The position numbers and the translations under genes were made by a program. This document shows positions 32,701 to 41,094 of a DNA stretch of 64,000 nt, one piece after another. The DNA is taken from the NCBI RefSeq assembly GCF_025370935.1, contig NC_133478.1:13497574-13561573 (forward strand), in the 5' to 3' direction. Origin of the DNA: Choristoneura fumiferana. Taxonomy: Eukaryota; Arthropoda; Insecta; Lepidoptera; Tortricidae. Under the pieces are notes generated by a model, which saw nothing but the letters and a program-made list of their open reading frames with translations, was not told the origin of the DNA and did not search any database. Numbering within the stretch: position 1 is the first letter of the stretch; the number at the start of each line of letters is the position of its first letter.

Positions 32701-33794
32701 CAGTCGCCGCTATCCATTTTTGTCTAAGAATAGGATTTCGTGGAAAACTAAAAAAAGAAACAAATTATTTATACGCAATAGACAAGACATATTCTTAAAA
32801 ATAATAAATGTTTAATTAAATACTCCTTTTAGGGCACTGGCTGTACGTTGTAAAAAACTACATTTCCGTGCAAGTCGATGAAAAGACGAATTACCATACA
32901 ATAGTAAATAATTAAAAATAACAATTAAAGAAGATATTATTTAAAAACTTTGTATGAATAGAACCGATTTTTAGATAATCGAAGTTATGTCTAATCGTGA
33001 GAAAAAAATATATATATATATATATAGCCACATGCTTTTTTTACCTAACTAATTTTATTGTATATTAAAATTTCCAACGAAACAAGAATCTGACGAAACA
33101 AGAACCCGGCGAAACAGGAATCCGGCGAATCGGGAATATGTCTTTTTTAACGTCTTTCTATGCCTTTTCAATATAAAATGACTCCGCACTTTGCTTAGGA
33201 GCGGCTTTACTAATACTTATTGTATAACGGATAATTTGTACGGAACACTTGATTTGCGAGTTCAACTCTCACTGAACCGGTATTTTTAAAAGCAGCTGTG
33301 TAATAATAATAATAACAAGGTTTAGTTATAAAGTAGTAAGTATATATCGATAAGAACTAAAATACCGTTATTTTGATTGTTCACCACACAAAAACAGGTT
33401 TCTTAATGTAATTCATCTGTCTGATATCGATTCTACGAATGAGCAAATATTAGTGGCTACATTCGACAAACGAATGACAAAATCCCTGAACTACAAAGTC
33501 GAAGCGACGCGCAACGGTATCGCTTGTTTCGATACTCATTGCCTCTTTGTGCACAACGTTCCGTCTACCGCTCCAAGCAAACACCGCAGTGTGACATGAT
33601 TTAGACTTACTGATCGTTCATGTAAAGTCAGCTATTATTCTCGCAGTAGGTATTTCAGTAAAAATTAAATTTTTAAATGTATTTACGCATTATTTTAATT
33701 AGATAAAGACTAACCTGTGAAAGGAAATGTGTCCTTGTCTTATGGGTGTCGCTATTCTCCTAGTATTACAGTTAATTACGACGCAATGAGGCAT
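29681..33794 (-). CDS. THAP-domain protein, unit B (exons 1-4, 3' end not found)
   Basis: Exons 33794-33715, 32747-32549, 32460-32386 and 29776-29681 join in frame to give 150 residues without a stop. THAP ligands are C4, C9, C56 and H59. W38 is present; the AVP box reads AYP (78-80). Exon 3 ends in a basic SPRKKKTKKLK, a likely nuclear localisation signal, and exon 4 is an acidic/Pro/Ser/Thr linker. All junctions after exon 2 are phase 0. No terminal exon was seen before unit A starts at 25.86 kb, so the 3' end is either missed or shared with A. The start is supported by an A-rich context (AACAAAATG) and a core promoter 50 nt upstream. Exons 1-3 sit between inverted arms of a decayed transposon. 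Confidence 0.72.
30648..31036. mobile_element. Non-autonomous DNA element, TGAGGGCTA termini (copy 2)
   Basis: Aligns with 743-1165 over its length (GGGGCAATGAATGTCTGTGT, TTGAGACAGTTTTGTCTTTC); the right end is decayed (ATAGCCTTTA). Confidence 0.65.
31225..31396. mobile_element. MITE, CCATCAGCCAAATA termini (copy 2)
   Basis: CCATCAGCCAAATATGTGGT ... ATTAGGCTGATGG; the interior matches 3466-3634 in reverse complement. Confidence 0.66.
32058..32190. mobile_element. MITE, CGGGTCTCCACTGAGCG termini
   Basis: CGGGTCTCCACTGAGCG pairs with CGCTCAGTGGAGACCCG, 133 bp. It lies in intron 3 of unit B; the 84-codon frame over it is a by-product. Confidence 0.68.
32386..32460 (-). CDS. Unit B exon 3: basic, NLS-like
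   Basis: 75-nt phase-0 exon between TTTTTATAG and AAAG|GTAAAG. It encodes NTDTTKDTPEISSL followed by SPRKKKTKKLK, a monopartite-type nuclear localisation signal. It lies only 88 bp after exon 2, and both splice sites are good. Confidence 0.66.
32549..32747 (-). CDS. Unit B exon 2: rest of THAP domain
   Basis: Acceptor CTTTTTTTAG, donor GAA|GTAAGT. With the carried bases it gives 67 codons beginning SFPRNP, then KWIAATGR (W38), TICSIHFED (C56, H59) and TAYPTI. An insertion of Lys/Ile residues follows CFI. All THAP core positions are present. Confidence 0.8.
33008..33026. repeat. (TA)n microsatellite
   Basis: Short AT run in the first intron of THAP unit B. Confidence 0.8.
33715..33794 (-). 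CDS. Unit B exon 1: start of THAP zinc finger
   Basis: 26 codons plus 2 nt, from ATG to CACAG|GTTAGT. The first residues MPHCVVINC supply the C-x4-C zinc pair, and the exon ends at the conserved FH that precedes the FP of exon 2. The upstream frame is also open, but the ATG at 33794 is where THAP domains normally begin. Confidence 0.75.
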
Positions 33795-33811
33795 TTTGTT
33801 GATTTTCACGG

Positions 33812-33846
33812 ACGTCCGAATGCGACCAAGACTACGCGCACACTGA
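33812..33846 (-). promoter_or_regulatory. Inr + DPE core promoter of unit B
   Basis: On the minus strand TCAGT occupies 33846-33842, the arthropod initiator, placing A+1 at 33844. Exactly at +28 to +33 (33817-33812) is GGACGT, a full match to the DPE consensus RGWYVT. No TATA box is needed for this promoter type. The start would give a 50-nt leader before the ATG at 33794. Confidence 0.6.
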
Positions 33847-33923
33847 AGTAGTAGCGGCCAAGCCAGTGAGAATTTCTGAGCTTGGATAACGTACTCAAAG
33901 TAGATGCACTGGCAACGCTCAGC

Positions 33924-34030
33924 GGGGCTACTCCGAAATTCGAAGTTCGTGTCGTTCCGTCTTTCTGACACTTATATTATTTAATATGAGAGTGAGAGAG
34001 ACGGTACGATACGAACTTCGATTTTCGGTT
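33924..34030. mobile_element. Palindromic MITE (GGGCTACT-CGAA family) beside unit B promoter
   Basis: GGGGCTACTCCGAAATTCGA...GATACGAACTTCGATTTTCG, ending about 80 bp upstream of the inferred start site of unit B. Same family as 34253-34380, 39235-39366, 52878-53023, 57314-57442 and 62956-63110; a fragment lies at 31810-31895. Confidence 0.66.
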
Positions 34031-34252
34031 ATCAGGTTATCGCGAAGCAGTAAACTTAAACTGTATAAGTTCATATTTTTACACTTTACTGTGTACGTCT
34101 ATGCAACAAAATATGTGTTCAGATTCTCTGCCTCCACACTGTACACACAACCGTTGTTGCTCTGATGATGAACTTTATTTGAGTTCAAAACGTGTACCCT
34201 AGTGTGGTGGTGATAGTTGGGTATGTGTGATGTGTGCGCATTTTTACAGTAC

Positions 34253-34380
34253 AGCAGGGCTACTACGAAACTCGAAACTTGAAGTTCGTGTCGTGCGGTC
34301 CCTCTGACACTTATACTGTATAGAGCGAGAGGGACGGTACGATACGAACTTCGAGTTTCGAGTTTCGTAGTAGCCCTGCT
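34253..34380. mobile_element. Palindromic MITE (GGGCTACT-CGAA family), near perfect
   Basis: AGCAGGGCTACTACGAAACT and its exact complement end the 128-bp element; GAGAGGGACGGTACGATACG marks the centre. Confidence 0.78.
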
Positions 34381-34980
34381 GACATCTATTTTGGCATATT
34401 TTGTAATGTCCGAAACTTATTGCGGATAACAGGTTTCGCATAATTTTTTTACGCCGAATCTTAAACTTGCCGAAATTCAATTCAGCATAATTCTTTATAA
34501 GCCGAATGATTTTTTACCCCAATATTAGATTTACATAATATCAACATGGCCAAGTTTTAGTACATATTTATAATATTGTTTAGCATGTAATTTAGCCGAA
34601 CTTTGATAGCCCGAAATCTATGCCCGAAAATAAATTAAGCATCTTACTATTTCTTGTTTAGTGTAAGTAATGGTAAATATAAAAACGGTAAATGGTAAAA
34701 CCAATATAATTATGACTTGAAAAATAGAAAAAATACTACCGCACCCACTAGTTAGTGGTTTACAGAGAATAATATTGGATTACGATAGTAAGCTTAGGTA
34801 ATAAAAAACAGAGCAAAGTTGAAGAAAACCATCGTTTCTGTTGTAATATTACAGGATACCTACCTGCTTATTTTTACTATATCGGCAAAATTACATTATG
34901 CGAAAGTAATTTTCTGCGTAACTAATTTATGCGTAAGTCATTTTCTGCCTAAGCAATATTCGGAATTCGCAAATTATGAG

Positions 34981-35037
34981 TACCATTAAGAACATTTTTG
35001 TGACGAACTGTCACAAAAATGTACTTAATGGTACTTA
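34981..35037. repeat. Short perfect-stem hairpin
   Basis: TACCATTAAG-ACATTTTTGTGAC pairs with GTCACAAAAATGTACTTAATG; it directly abuts the right arm of the 31.5-35.0 kb element. Confidence 0.5.
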
Positions 35038-36505
35038 GTCGACTATTCAGGTGGCACTTTTAGATCGGTCAGTACGGGCAAGTCGGAAACAATAAGATCC
35101 GACATACACTACCGCTTAAAAATATTTAGGCACTCAAAATTTCTAATAACTCCTGTTTGTAGACTAATTTTACTTATCTTATTTATCTCTTTTAAGAAGT
35201 TTTTCGAATATGGATTGTCGACTTATCTATACGGACCTTACAAGGAGCGAAAATAATAATATATTGTTCGAATTAAAAACTGGATTTTTAAAAGGCGTAA
35301 ATTTTTTTATTTATTAATTTATTCATTTTTTTATCTAGAAATTACAAAACAATGTAAATATGTATACTTAATAACATTTTATTAATTTCCGCCGCAAGCC
35401 GCATTCTGAATTTCTGAGTAGAGGCCTGTGGGGAGTGGGACGTATTATAGGCTGGCCTGATTTTATATTTTAGTGGAACTATAGTCACACTTTACACACA
35501 CACACATAGTACAGTCTAAGTCACAATAGCCAGCACTCTACTGTCATAAAGATTACCACGTTACGCCAGAGACGTTTTTAATTATCGAAAGTAAACATCC
35601 CGAAATCCGTAACGGCGCTTCATAAATGTAAATTGGAGGCGCATCCCGTTCCCGTTTAGCCCCCTCCCCCGGGGCCTAACGGGGCCGGCCAGTGTTGCCA
35701 ACTTAACCGATATCAAGCTACGTTTAGCATTCTAAGACCCAGCTAGGCGAACAATGAGGGTTTCATTCGACAAGCTAGATGGCGCTAGTATCGCAAGCTC
35801 TGATTGACAACTTTGACATTATTTTGTGTCACGTTCGTGATTGATTAAATGACTTGCCAAGCTCAAGCCAAGCTCAAGCAAAACTGGACGTAGTTTAACA
35901 AAAATATTCCAAAGCATTGTCATGTTATTCTTCAATTTCGCTTTGATGTTACTGAAATTAAAGTTCCAAAAAAAATGTTGAGGTTTGGACCATTTTTGCA
36001 AAACTACGTCCAGCTGTGCCTAACGTCCTTTGATCTCGCGATCGACATCTATGTGTACATACCTACAGTCGATAGTTCCACACAAAACAGTCTACAGTTT
36101 CCATACAAAATTTATTAGTCAGTTTTGCGACGGTCCATACAACATGTACTTATGGTTAACTCGTTAACTGCGTCACAAAACTGACAATTAAAGTGGGACA
36201 CTTTTTTTATTGCTTAAATCGATAGTGCTCGTGATTCCGAGTAGAAATAACCCAAAATTTGTTAGGTTTCAAAAAGTACAGGTCCACTTTTCTCTGAAAA
36301 TGCCCATAAACTGATTCACGTACCAGGGTGGAGCCTTTTAATCCATTTCACCATGATTTCCTTAAACATGACATTACTAAGCACAAAGGTTCCACCCTGG
36401 TAACGCGCTAAAGAAAAGTTCAAGTATAAAGTCCTTAAGTTTTCTTAAATTTACACATCTGGCGTAGTGAGTGTCAGACAAATTAAAATTTCAAAATAGA
36501 CTAAC

Positions 36506-36689
36506 CTCAACGATAGGAAGCGATTCCTTTTTTAACAAGCATCGTCCCTTTTCCGAAAAATACGTGTCTGATGCATTAAAGTGAGCTGAACATACTCTTG
36601 AATCACTCAGGGGTAGCCAATAATCATCACCTCTGTCTATTTGAACAAGACGTATCCACTTTTTTCTAGTATCGACTTTACTCGGAAAC
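36506..36689 (-). CDS. Unit C exon 2: rest of THAP domain
   Basis: Acceptor CTTTTTTTAG, donor GAG|GTTAGT. 62 codons carry KFPSKVDTRKKWIRL, DYWLPLSDSRVCSAHF and LLKKESLPIV. The spacing between W and C-x2-H and the FP start mark it as a THAP second half. Confidence 0.78.
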
Positions 36690-37781
36690 CTAAAAAAAGC
36701 ATTGAATACATTGAGATCATTGTACTTCAAAAAAATAGATCACGTTATTTATACCAACATGTAGGTATAGGGTAGGTAGGTAAAGAGCGTTTTATACCTG
36801 CTGAGCTGGTAACGTTGCATTTTTGTTAGTTTTTCTCGATTATTCCATAAAAATTGAATGAAAATTAAAAATGTTGTCTGATAGAACACTTCTTAATTAT
36901 ATAAGCTAATGTGTCTACTGCAATAAGTATTCGTTATAGACTTTTATTTTCTTTAAAAACCGTTCATAAACATTAATTCGTTTTTAAAGAATGTAAAAGT
37001 CTATCACGAACGGTTATTGGAGTAGACACATTTAACTTATATAATAAGAAGTGGTCTTATCAGACAACATTTTTAATTTTCATTCATTTTTTATGAAAAA
37101 ATCGAAAAAAACTAACAAAAATGCAACGTTGCCAGCTCAGCAGGTATAAACGCTCTTAAAAAAAAAAAACGGTAACGGTACGGAATGACGGTGACGCATC
37201 GTATGCGTACCGTTTTTATTGCATGCTATCCACACTGCTGCTTAAAATACGCAAACGGTGCGGAATCGCAGTGACGTGGCGTAAAAGGCATGACTTGTTT
37301 AGTAAAGTCCTGACGTTTACGGCACGTCACCGCGATTCCGTATTTTAAGCAGCGGTGTGGATATAGCATGCGATAAAACGGTGCGCATACGATGCATCAC
37401 TGGGCGTTTTCGTGTACAGATGTACCTTTATTTTTTTTTCACTTTTAGAAAAAATATGGCTTTTCTTACTCAGAATTAAGAGCACAATCGATTACGATAG
37501 TTTAAAAATGACCCCAAAAAAAATTACAGTTTTGTTACGTTTTTATCATAAACACTTAGTATGGGCGAAACTAAACTGACTCATAAAATTTTGAAAAAAT
37601 GGGGACTTTTTTTTTAAACTATCGGAATCGATTGTGCTCTTGATTCTGAGTAGGAAATCTAAATTATTTGGAGAAAAATTATAAAATAGCTCCTATAGAC
37701 TTACTTGTGATAGCCGATACCATCCGCCTTTTTACATCTTCGGGTGTTATTATGGCATTTTCTCATTACGCAACACGGCAT
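36506..37781 (-). CDS. THAP-domain protein, unit C (exons 1-2, 3' end not found)
   Basis: Exons 37781-37705 and 36689-36506 join in phase 2 to give 87 residues: MPCCVMRKC (C4-x4-C9), GYHKFPS, KKWIRLVQ (W37), RVCSAHF (C59, H62) and a terminal LPIVE. The AVP box is degenerate (SLP). The second exon ends in phase 0 at GAG|GTTAGT; read-through would add VSLF and stop. No C-specific downstream exon was found between 36.5 and 33.85 kb. Intron 1 carries a 373-bp PIF-type palindrome and a second MITE. It is probably a nuclear DNA-binding protein or an alternative THAP start of a longer transcript. Confidence 0.7.
36784..37156. mobile_element. PIF/Harbinger-like palindromic MITE (373 bp)
   Basis: Ends AGAGCGTTTTATACCTGCTG and its complement; nearly the whole element is one inverted repeat. 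TAA flanks it on both sides (36781-36783, 37157-37159), the 3-bp duplication typical of PIF/Harbinger. It lies in intron 1 of unit C. Confidence 0.7.
37158..37427. mobile_element. MITE with nested palindromes (copy 2)
   Basis: Same family as 18206-18495: AACGGT-ACGG-ACGG words, TAAAATACG-AAACGG and GCAGCGGTGTGGA. It lies directly next to the 373-bp PIF-like MITE in intron 1 of unit C; the right end is degraded. Confidence 0.6.
37705..37781 (-). CDS. Unit C exon 1: start of THAP zinc finger
   Basis: 25 codons plus 2 nt ending CACAA|GTAAGT. It begins MPCCVMRKCHNNTRRC, so the zinc pair can be C4/C9, with extra Cys at 3 and 16. It ends at the FH-equivalent YH. Context before the ATG is A-rich (TTCAAAAAATG). 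Confidence 0.72.
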
Positions 37782-37857
37782 TTTTTGAATAAATATTATA
37801 CTCCTCGACGCAACCCCTGTCACAGCCGTCAGCAAACTAACGTAAAGTCGTTCACGC

Positions 37858-37862
37858 ACTGA
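37858..37862 (-). promoter_or_regulatory. Candidate initiator of unit C
   Basis: TCAGT followed by GCG on the minus strand, 79 nt before the ATG of unit C, resembling the initiator of unit B. No clean DPE is found at +28. A single pentamer is weak; the matching position in two units raises it slightly. Confidence 0.35.
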
Positions 37863-38122
37863 CGTTTATGTACCTTACGTCACTAGACTGGCTGTTTGGA
37901 ACAAAACGCGCGGCGCATCAATCATCAATATTACTTTGACTCAACCCCTGTCATGGGCGTCTACAAACTATAGTGAAACGTGAAACTGTCGGGTGCCAAG
38001 CAAAAATCACTAATTACCTCTTAAAGTCAAGTGGGATAATCAAACTTATGCATAACGTCGTAAGGTTAATATTCCACTAATCTTCTTTTGCAGTTAGTGA
38101 GTTTTGCTCGACACTTGACGAC

Positions 38123-38263
38123 GTTCACAAAACCGCGCCGTGAACTAATTTTGTGCGCCGTTTTGATGTAAGAAACAATACATGCAGTCTATACATAGAT
38201 GTCAATGCGTTCACCAAACTGCGCAGTGAACAAGTTTTGTGCGCAGTTTTAATGTAAGAAACA
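38123..38263. repeat. Direct duplication upstream of unit C
   Basis: Two 55-bp copies, 38123-38177 and 38209-38263, about 85% alike (GTTCAC-AAAC-GCGC-GTGAAC... to TAAGAAACA), 86 bp apart, 340-480 bp before the unit C ATG. Each contains a GTTCAC/GTGAAC dyad. They could be regulatory or remains of a transposon. Confidence 0.5.
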
Positions 38264-38504
38264 TGGCGTCTGAGAAATATGTCGATGCGCGATACTAACG
38301 CCATCTAGAAATTTCTCCTGGAAGCCTCATTGGTTAAATAAAGGTTTTTGAAGACTATTGTTATTAACTACGCTAATTTAGTAGTGGAGAAGTAAGATAA
38401 AATAATGTAGTAATTATTACCTACCTCCGCTAAGCGCCATGTAACGCCTTAATCAATAAATTATCAATTCTGTTTTTTCAATTATCGTCGTCTCAAACAT
38501 CGAG

Positions 38505-38740
38505 AAACTGTAAGTATAAGGGCTGGCCACGTCAGTCGGAGGACCGATGAATGGTGGAGTAGACGAGTTCTCGAATGGAGACCACGGACGGGAAAACGTA
38601 GTGTAGGGCATCCTGAGGCACGGTGGACGGACGACCTTAAGAGGGTCGCTGGCGGCGGATGGATGCGAGGAGCTGAATGTTGTGGCGCGCCATGGAAGAG
38701 GCCTATGTCCAGCAGTGGACTGCTGTAGGCTGATGATGAC
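38505..38740 (+). mobile_element. RTE LINE 3' end (divergent)
   Basis: Contains GHVSR/RRTDEWWSR-like and RPWTGKRSVGHPEARWTD-like codons, then GLCPAVDCCRLMMM-type end with GATGATGA. Sits between THAP units C and D. Confidence 0.65.
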
Positions 38741-38877
38741 TAATATTATCTCGGCCTGTCAAGTTTGTCTTCACGCTTAAACCGTTAAACTTTTAGATGA
38801 AATTTGGTACCTATACCTATGTTTATACCTAGTTTGAAACCCTGGAACGGAACATAGTCTACAAATACGAAAATAGG

Positions 38878-39112
38878 TAGCCTAACCAACCAAAAGTTGG
38901 ATAACCCCTACTTTGTCACTTCAAAGTTCAATATCTCAAAAACGTCTGAACCGATTTTGATTAAACATTTCTAAGAACCATTGCCAGAAAACATTATTTC
39001 AAATAAAAAAAAGCATTCAAATCGGTACACCCGTTTAAGAGCTACGATGCTACACACAGATAGACACACATAACGGTCAAATTTATAACACCCCTCTTTT
39101 TACGTCGGGGGT
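38878..39112 (+). repeat. Interspersed repeat AACCCC-GACTTTGTCACTTCA
   Basis: Shows ATATCTCAAAAACGTCTGAA, AAATCGGTACACCCGTTTAA and ends TAACACCCCTCTTTTTACGT-CGGGGGTT. Members: 48108-48330, 49496-49756 and 53488-53707 (+); 13985-14195 and 50478-50672 (-). Class unknown, non-coding. Confidence 0.68.
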
Positions 39113-39234
39113 TTTATGATGATGATACTTATACAAACTATTTAGAATTTTAAAATGACAAGGATGATACTCGTATATTCGGTCAATATTTAGGTAAGTA
39201 TATATTATGATACGTATATTATGTACAGTCCCTA

Positions 39235-39366
39235 TAAATACTACGAAGTGCAAAATTCGAACTTCGTATCTTGCCGTCCCGCTGACGCTTTATATCATTT
39301 AATAGATAAGAGTGAGAGGGACGATACGATACGAACTTCGATTTTCGATTTTCGTAGTAGCCCCTC
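39235..39366. mobile_element. Palindromic MITE (GGGCTACT-CGAA family) after unit D exon 3
   Basis: TACTACGAAGTGCAAAATTC ... TTTTCGTAGTAG, 42 bp past the D exon 3 donor. Confidence 0.68.
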
Positions 39367-39407
39367 TGGCTTCTTTTGATAAGTAGGTACTTGAGCATTC
39401 ATTATAC

Positions 39408-39491
39408 CTGCACGTTTGTGTTGTTTGCACTGGAGGATGGCCCCGATAAATCACAAGAAGGTTTTACATTTCCCTTTAATGGACGAACCAT
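39408..39491 (-). CDS. Unit D exon 3: linker
   Basis: 84-nt phase-0 exon after ATTTTTCAG; encodes MVRPLKGNVKPSCDLSGPSS and a short Asn/Thr tail. The donor CAG|GTATAA is acceptable but not strong. A palindromic MITE ends 42 bp downstream. Confidence 0.55.
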
Positions 39492-41052
39492 CTGAAAAAT
39501 TAATAAAAATAAAAGTACCCAATTATGCTAAGTGAATGTGGGTTTTCACAGAGGCGAAATATCGCTAGATGGCGTTAGTATCGTGAGCTCCGTTTGACGT
39601 TTGCTTGCGATTGGCTCATTTAGTTATTTAACCAATCACGAGCAAACGTCAAACGGATTTCACGATACTAACGCCATCTAGCGATATTTCACCTCCGTGA
39701 AACCATCATTATGGAAGCACAGTAAACAACTGGAAATTGTAAAATGGAAACAAAAACTTACAGTGCAAATGGGTACCGCAGATTTTTTTAGTCGTTTACG
39801 GCTTCCCGATTCGGGCATGTACAAGTCATCACTGCAAAAGTGTATGCTACATATTTTAGTATGTTTGGTAGGCATCCAATCAAATTCGTTTCTCTCCAAG
39901 CGAACCGCGGCTAACCATTTTTCACGCTGATTTTTATTTGTTGGGAACCTGTGGCAATAAAATCATTTGTTATATGAACAATGCTAGAAAAAACAAGTTT
40001 TTGGTAAAAAAAAATACAGGCTTTTTTTGCTGACTGTACTTGCATTGTCATCCAAATTACTTTTGCATAGGTTCCAAATTTTAAGTCGATGCCATTAACC
40101 GTTAAAGAGTTCCGCCCTGCGGAGACGATTCTGGCCCAACTACCAGGATGTCACTATCAGATTATTGTATTGTCACACAATTTATATAAGAATTCCAAAT
40201 TTCAAGTCAATATGACTACTGAAGGCACTTTTCTCACCGCCGACGATGGGCGAGAAGCGAGCAGAGCGAGTAACTAGAAACGAGTGGGCGAGCAGTAAAA
40301 AGCGAGTGTTCGAGCACGAGGGGCGATTACTCGCTCCACTCGCTCGAGCCGGGCGGCTGCCAAGCTAACAGCGCTGAGCGAGTATCGCTGAGCTAGTTTT
40401 ATAGCTCAGCGAGTCTTGTAGCTCTTGTCGCTGCGACAAATGATGTAAGAGCCAGTTCTAGTCGGTAGTGTGAACCGCCAGCGATCAACTATTAATATAT
40501 GTGTATCTTTTACTCACACAGGATCTTATATCTTTTGTTCGTTTCTTGAGTGAGAAAATAGTCGATAGCCAATCGTTTCCTCGCCGGCGGTGAGACAACG
40601 GCGGCGGCGGTGTCGTGCTCGAAAACTCGCTTTTCACTGCTCGCCCACTCGTTTCTAGTTACTCGCTCTGCTCGCTTCTCGCTCATCGTCGGCGGTGGGC
40701 CAAGTGCTTAAAACATAGGTGTGTGTTTATTTTAATCATTTTGCATGTTGATTCGTCGACTGAATACTGGTTCAAATCATGTAGTAATTAAGATCTGTAT
40801 TTACGTATTCTAAGCAAATAAATCTTTCTTTCTTTCTTTCTGTAAAAAACACATTTTATTTGAGCACATCACGTGAGAGTTATTATACTCCATGGAAAAA
40901 ATAACCTTAGTTACATGTTACATATGTATAACACTTTCCAGAGTCATGAAGTATGGTGTTCTAAAATATTTATTTACTTACATATGAAAGGTGAGTCCTG
41001 TGTTTGTCATATCTGAATGGCTTCTACACCACTTCACACAACACGACGGCAT
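39408..41052 (-). CDS. THAP-domain protein, unit D (exons 1-3, 3' end not found)
   Basis: Exons 41052-40982, 39948-39762 and 39491-39408 join in frame into 114 residues. The THAP finger reads MPSCCVKWC (C4-x4-C9), FPTNKNQREKWLAA (W35), KICSIHF (C57, H60) and SAVPIC, a near-canonical AVP box. Exon 3 is a phase-0 linker rich in Ser/Asn. After its donor GCAG|GTATAA, read-through gives Val and TAA, so the unit could end there as a short protein or splice onward. No AATAAA was seen just downstream. The first intron holds a 487-bp foldback and exon 2 is 59 bp from another hairpin. It is the most upstream unit seen. Confidence 0.7.
39542..39703. mobile_element. Hairpin element next to unit D exon 2
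   Basis: TTCACAGAGGCGAAATATCG and GCTAGATGGCGTTAGTATCG pair with the right half, closing around GCTCATTTAGTTATTTAACC; 162 bp, ending 59 bp from the exon. Confidence 0.66.
39762..39948 (-). CDS. Unit D exon 2: rest of THAP domain
   Basis: Acceptor GCCACAG, donor TGCACT|GTAAGT. 63 codons: FPTNKNQREKWLAAVRLERN, then FDWMPTKHTKICSIHFCSDD and RLKKSAVPICT. It is the most canonical of the four THAP second halves. Confidence 0.8.
40015..40225. repeat. Second copy of the AAATTTCAAGTCA repeat
   Basis: Shares TTTTTTTGCTGACTGTACTT, AGATTATTGTATT and CCAAATTTCAAGTCAAT with 25381-25545. It lies in intron 1 of THAP unit D. The short open frame inside it is fortuitous. Confidence 0.55.
40223..40709. mobile_element. 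Foldback element in unit D intron 1 (about 487 bp)
   Basis: Arms of about 97 bp (ACCGCCGACGATGGGCGAGA, GTGGGCGAGCAGTAAAAAGC) are inverted at 40612-40709. A second dyad around GCTGAGCTAGTTTTATAGCT sits in the centre. GCGAG words dominate. Confidence 0.65.
40982..41052 (-). CDS. Unit D exon 1: start of THAP zinc finger
   Basis: 23 codons plus 2 nt, ending TTTCATAT|GTAAGT (phase 2). It supplies C4 and C9 and the TFH before the FP of exon 2. Upstream is a GC-rich block (about 41095-41240) that may contain the promoter. Confidence 0.72.
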
Positions 41053-41094
41053 AATGTTTTTTAAATCGATTGGTTCAAAAGCACAATAATAAAC

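Larger units (their letters stand above)
31540..34990. mobile_element. Decayed element with inverted arms around THAP unit B exons 1-3
   Basis: The arm at 31560-31735 and the reverse complement of 34810-34985 agree at roughly 85% (TTTGCGAATTC-GAATATTG-TTAGGCAGAAAA, TTAGTTACGCAGAAA, AATATTACAACAGAAACGAT). Between 31420-31620 and 34380-34640 further short words TTACGCATAA, GCCGAA and TTCGCATAAT recur in both orientations, like subterminal repeats. No transposase is visible. The superfamily is unknown. Confidence 0.6.

Noticed and set aside
38395..38460. Possible minus-strand exon with donor GGAG|GTAGGT
   Set aside because: The phase-0 frame needed to follow unit D exon 3 contains a stop.
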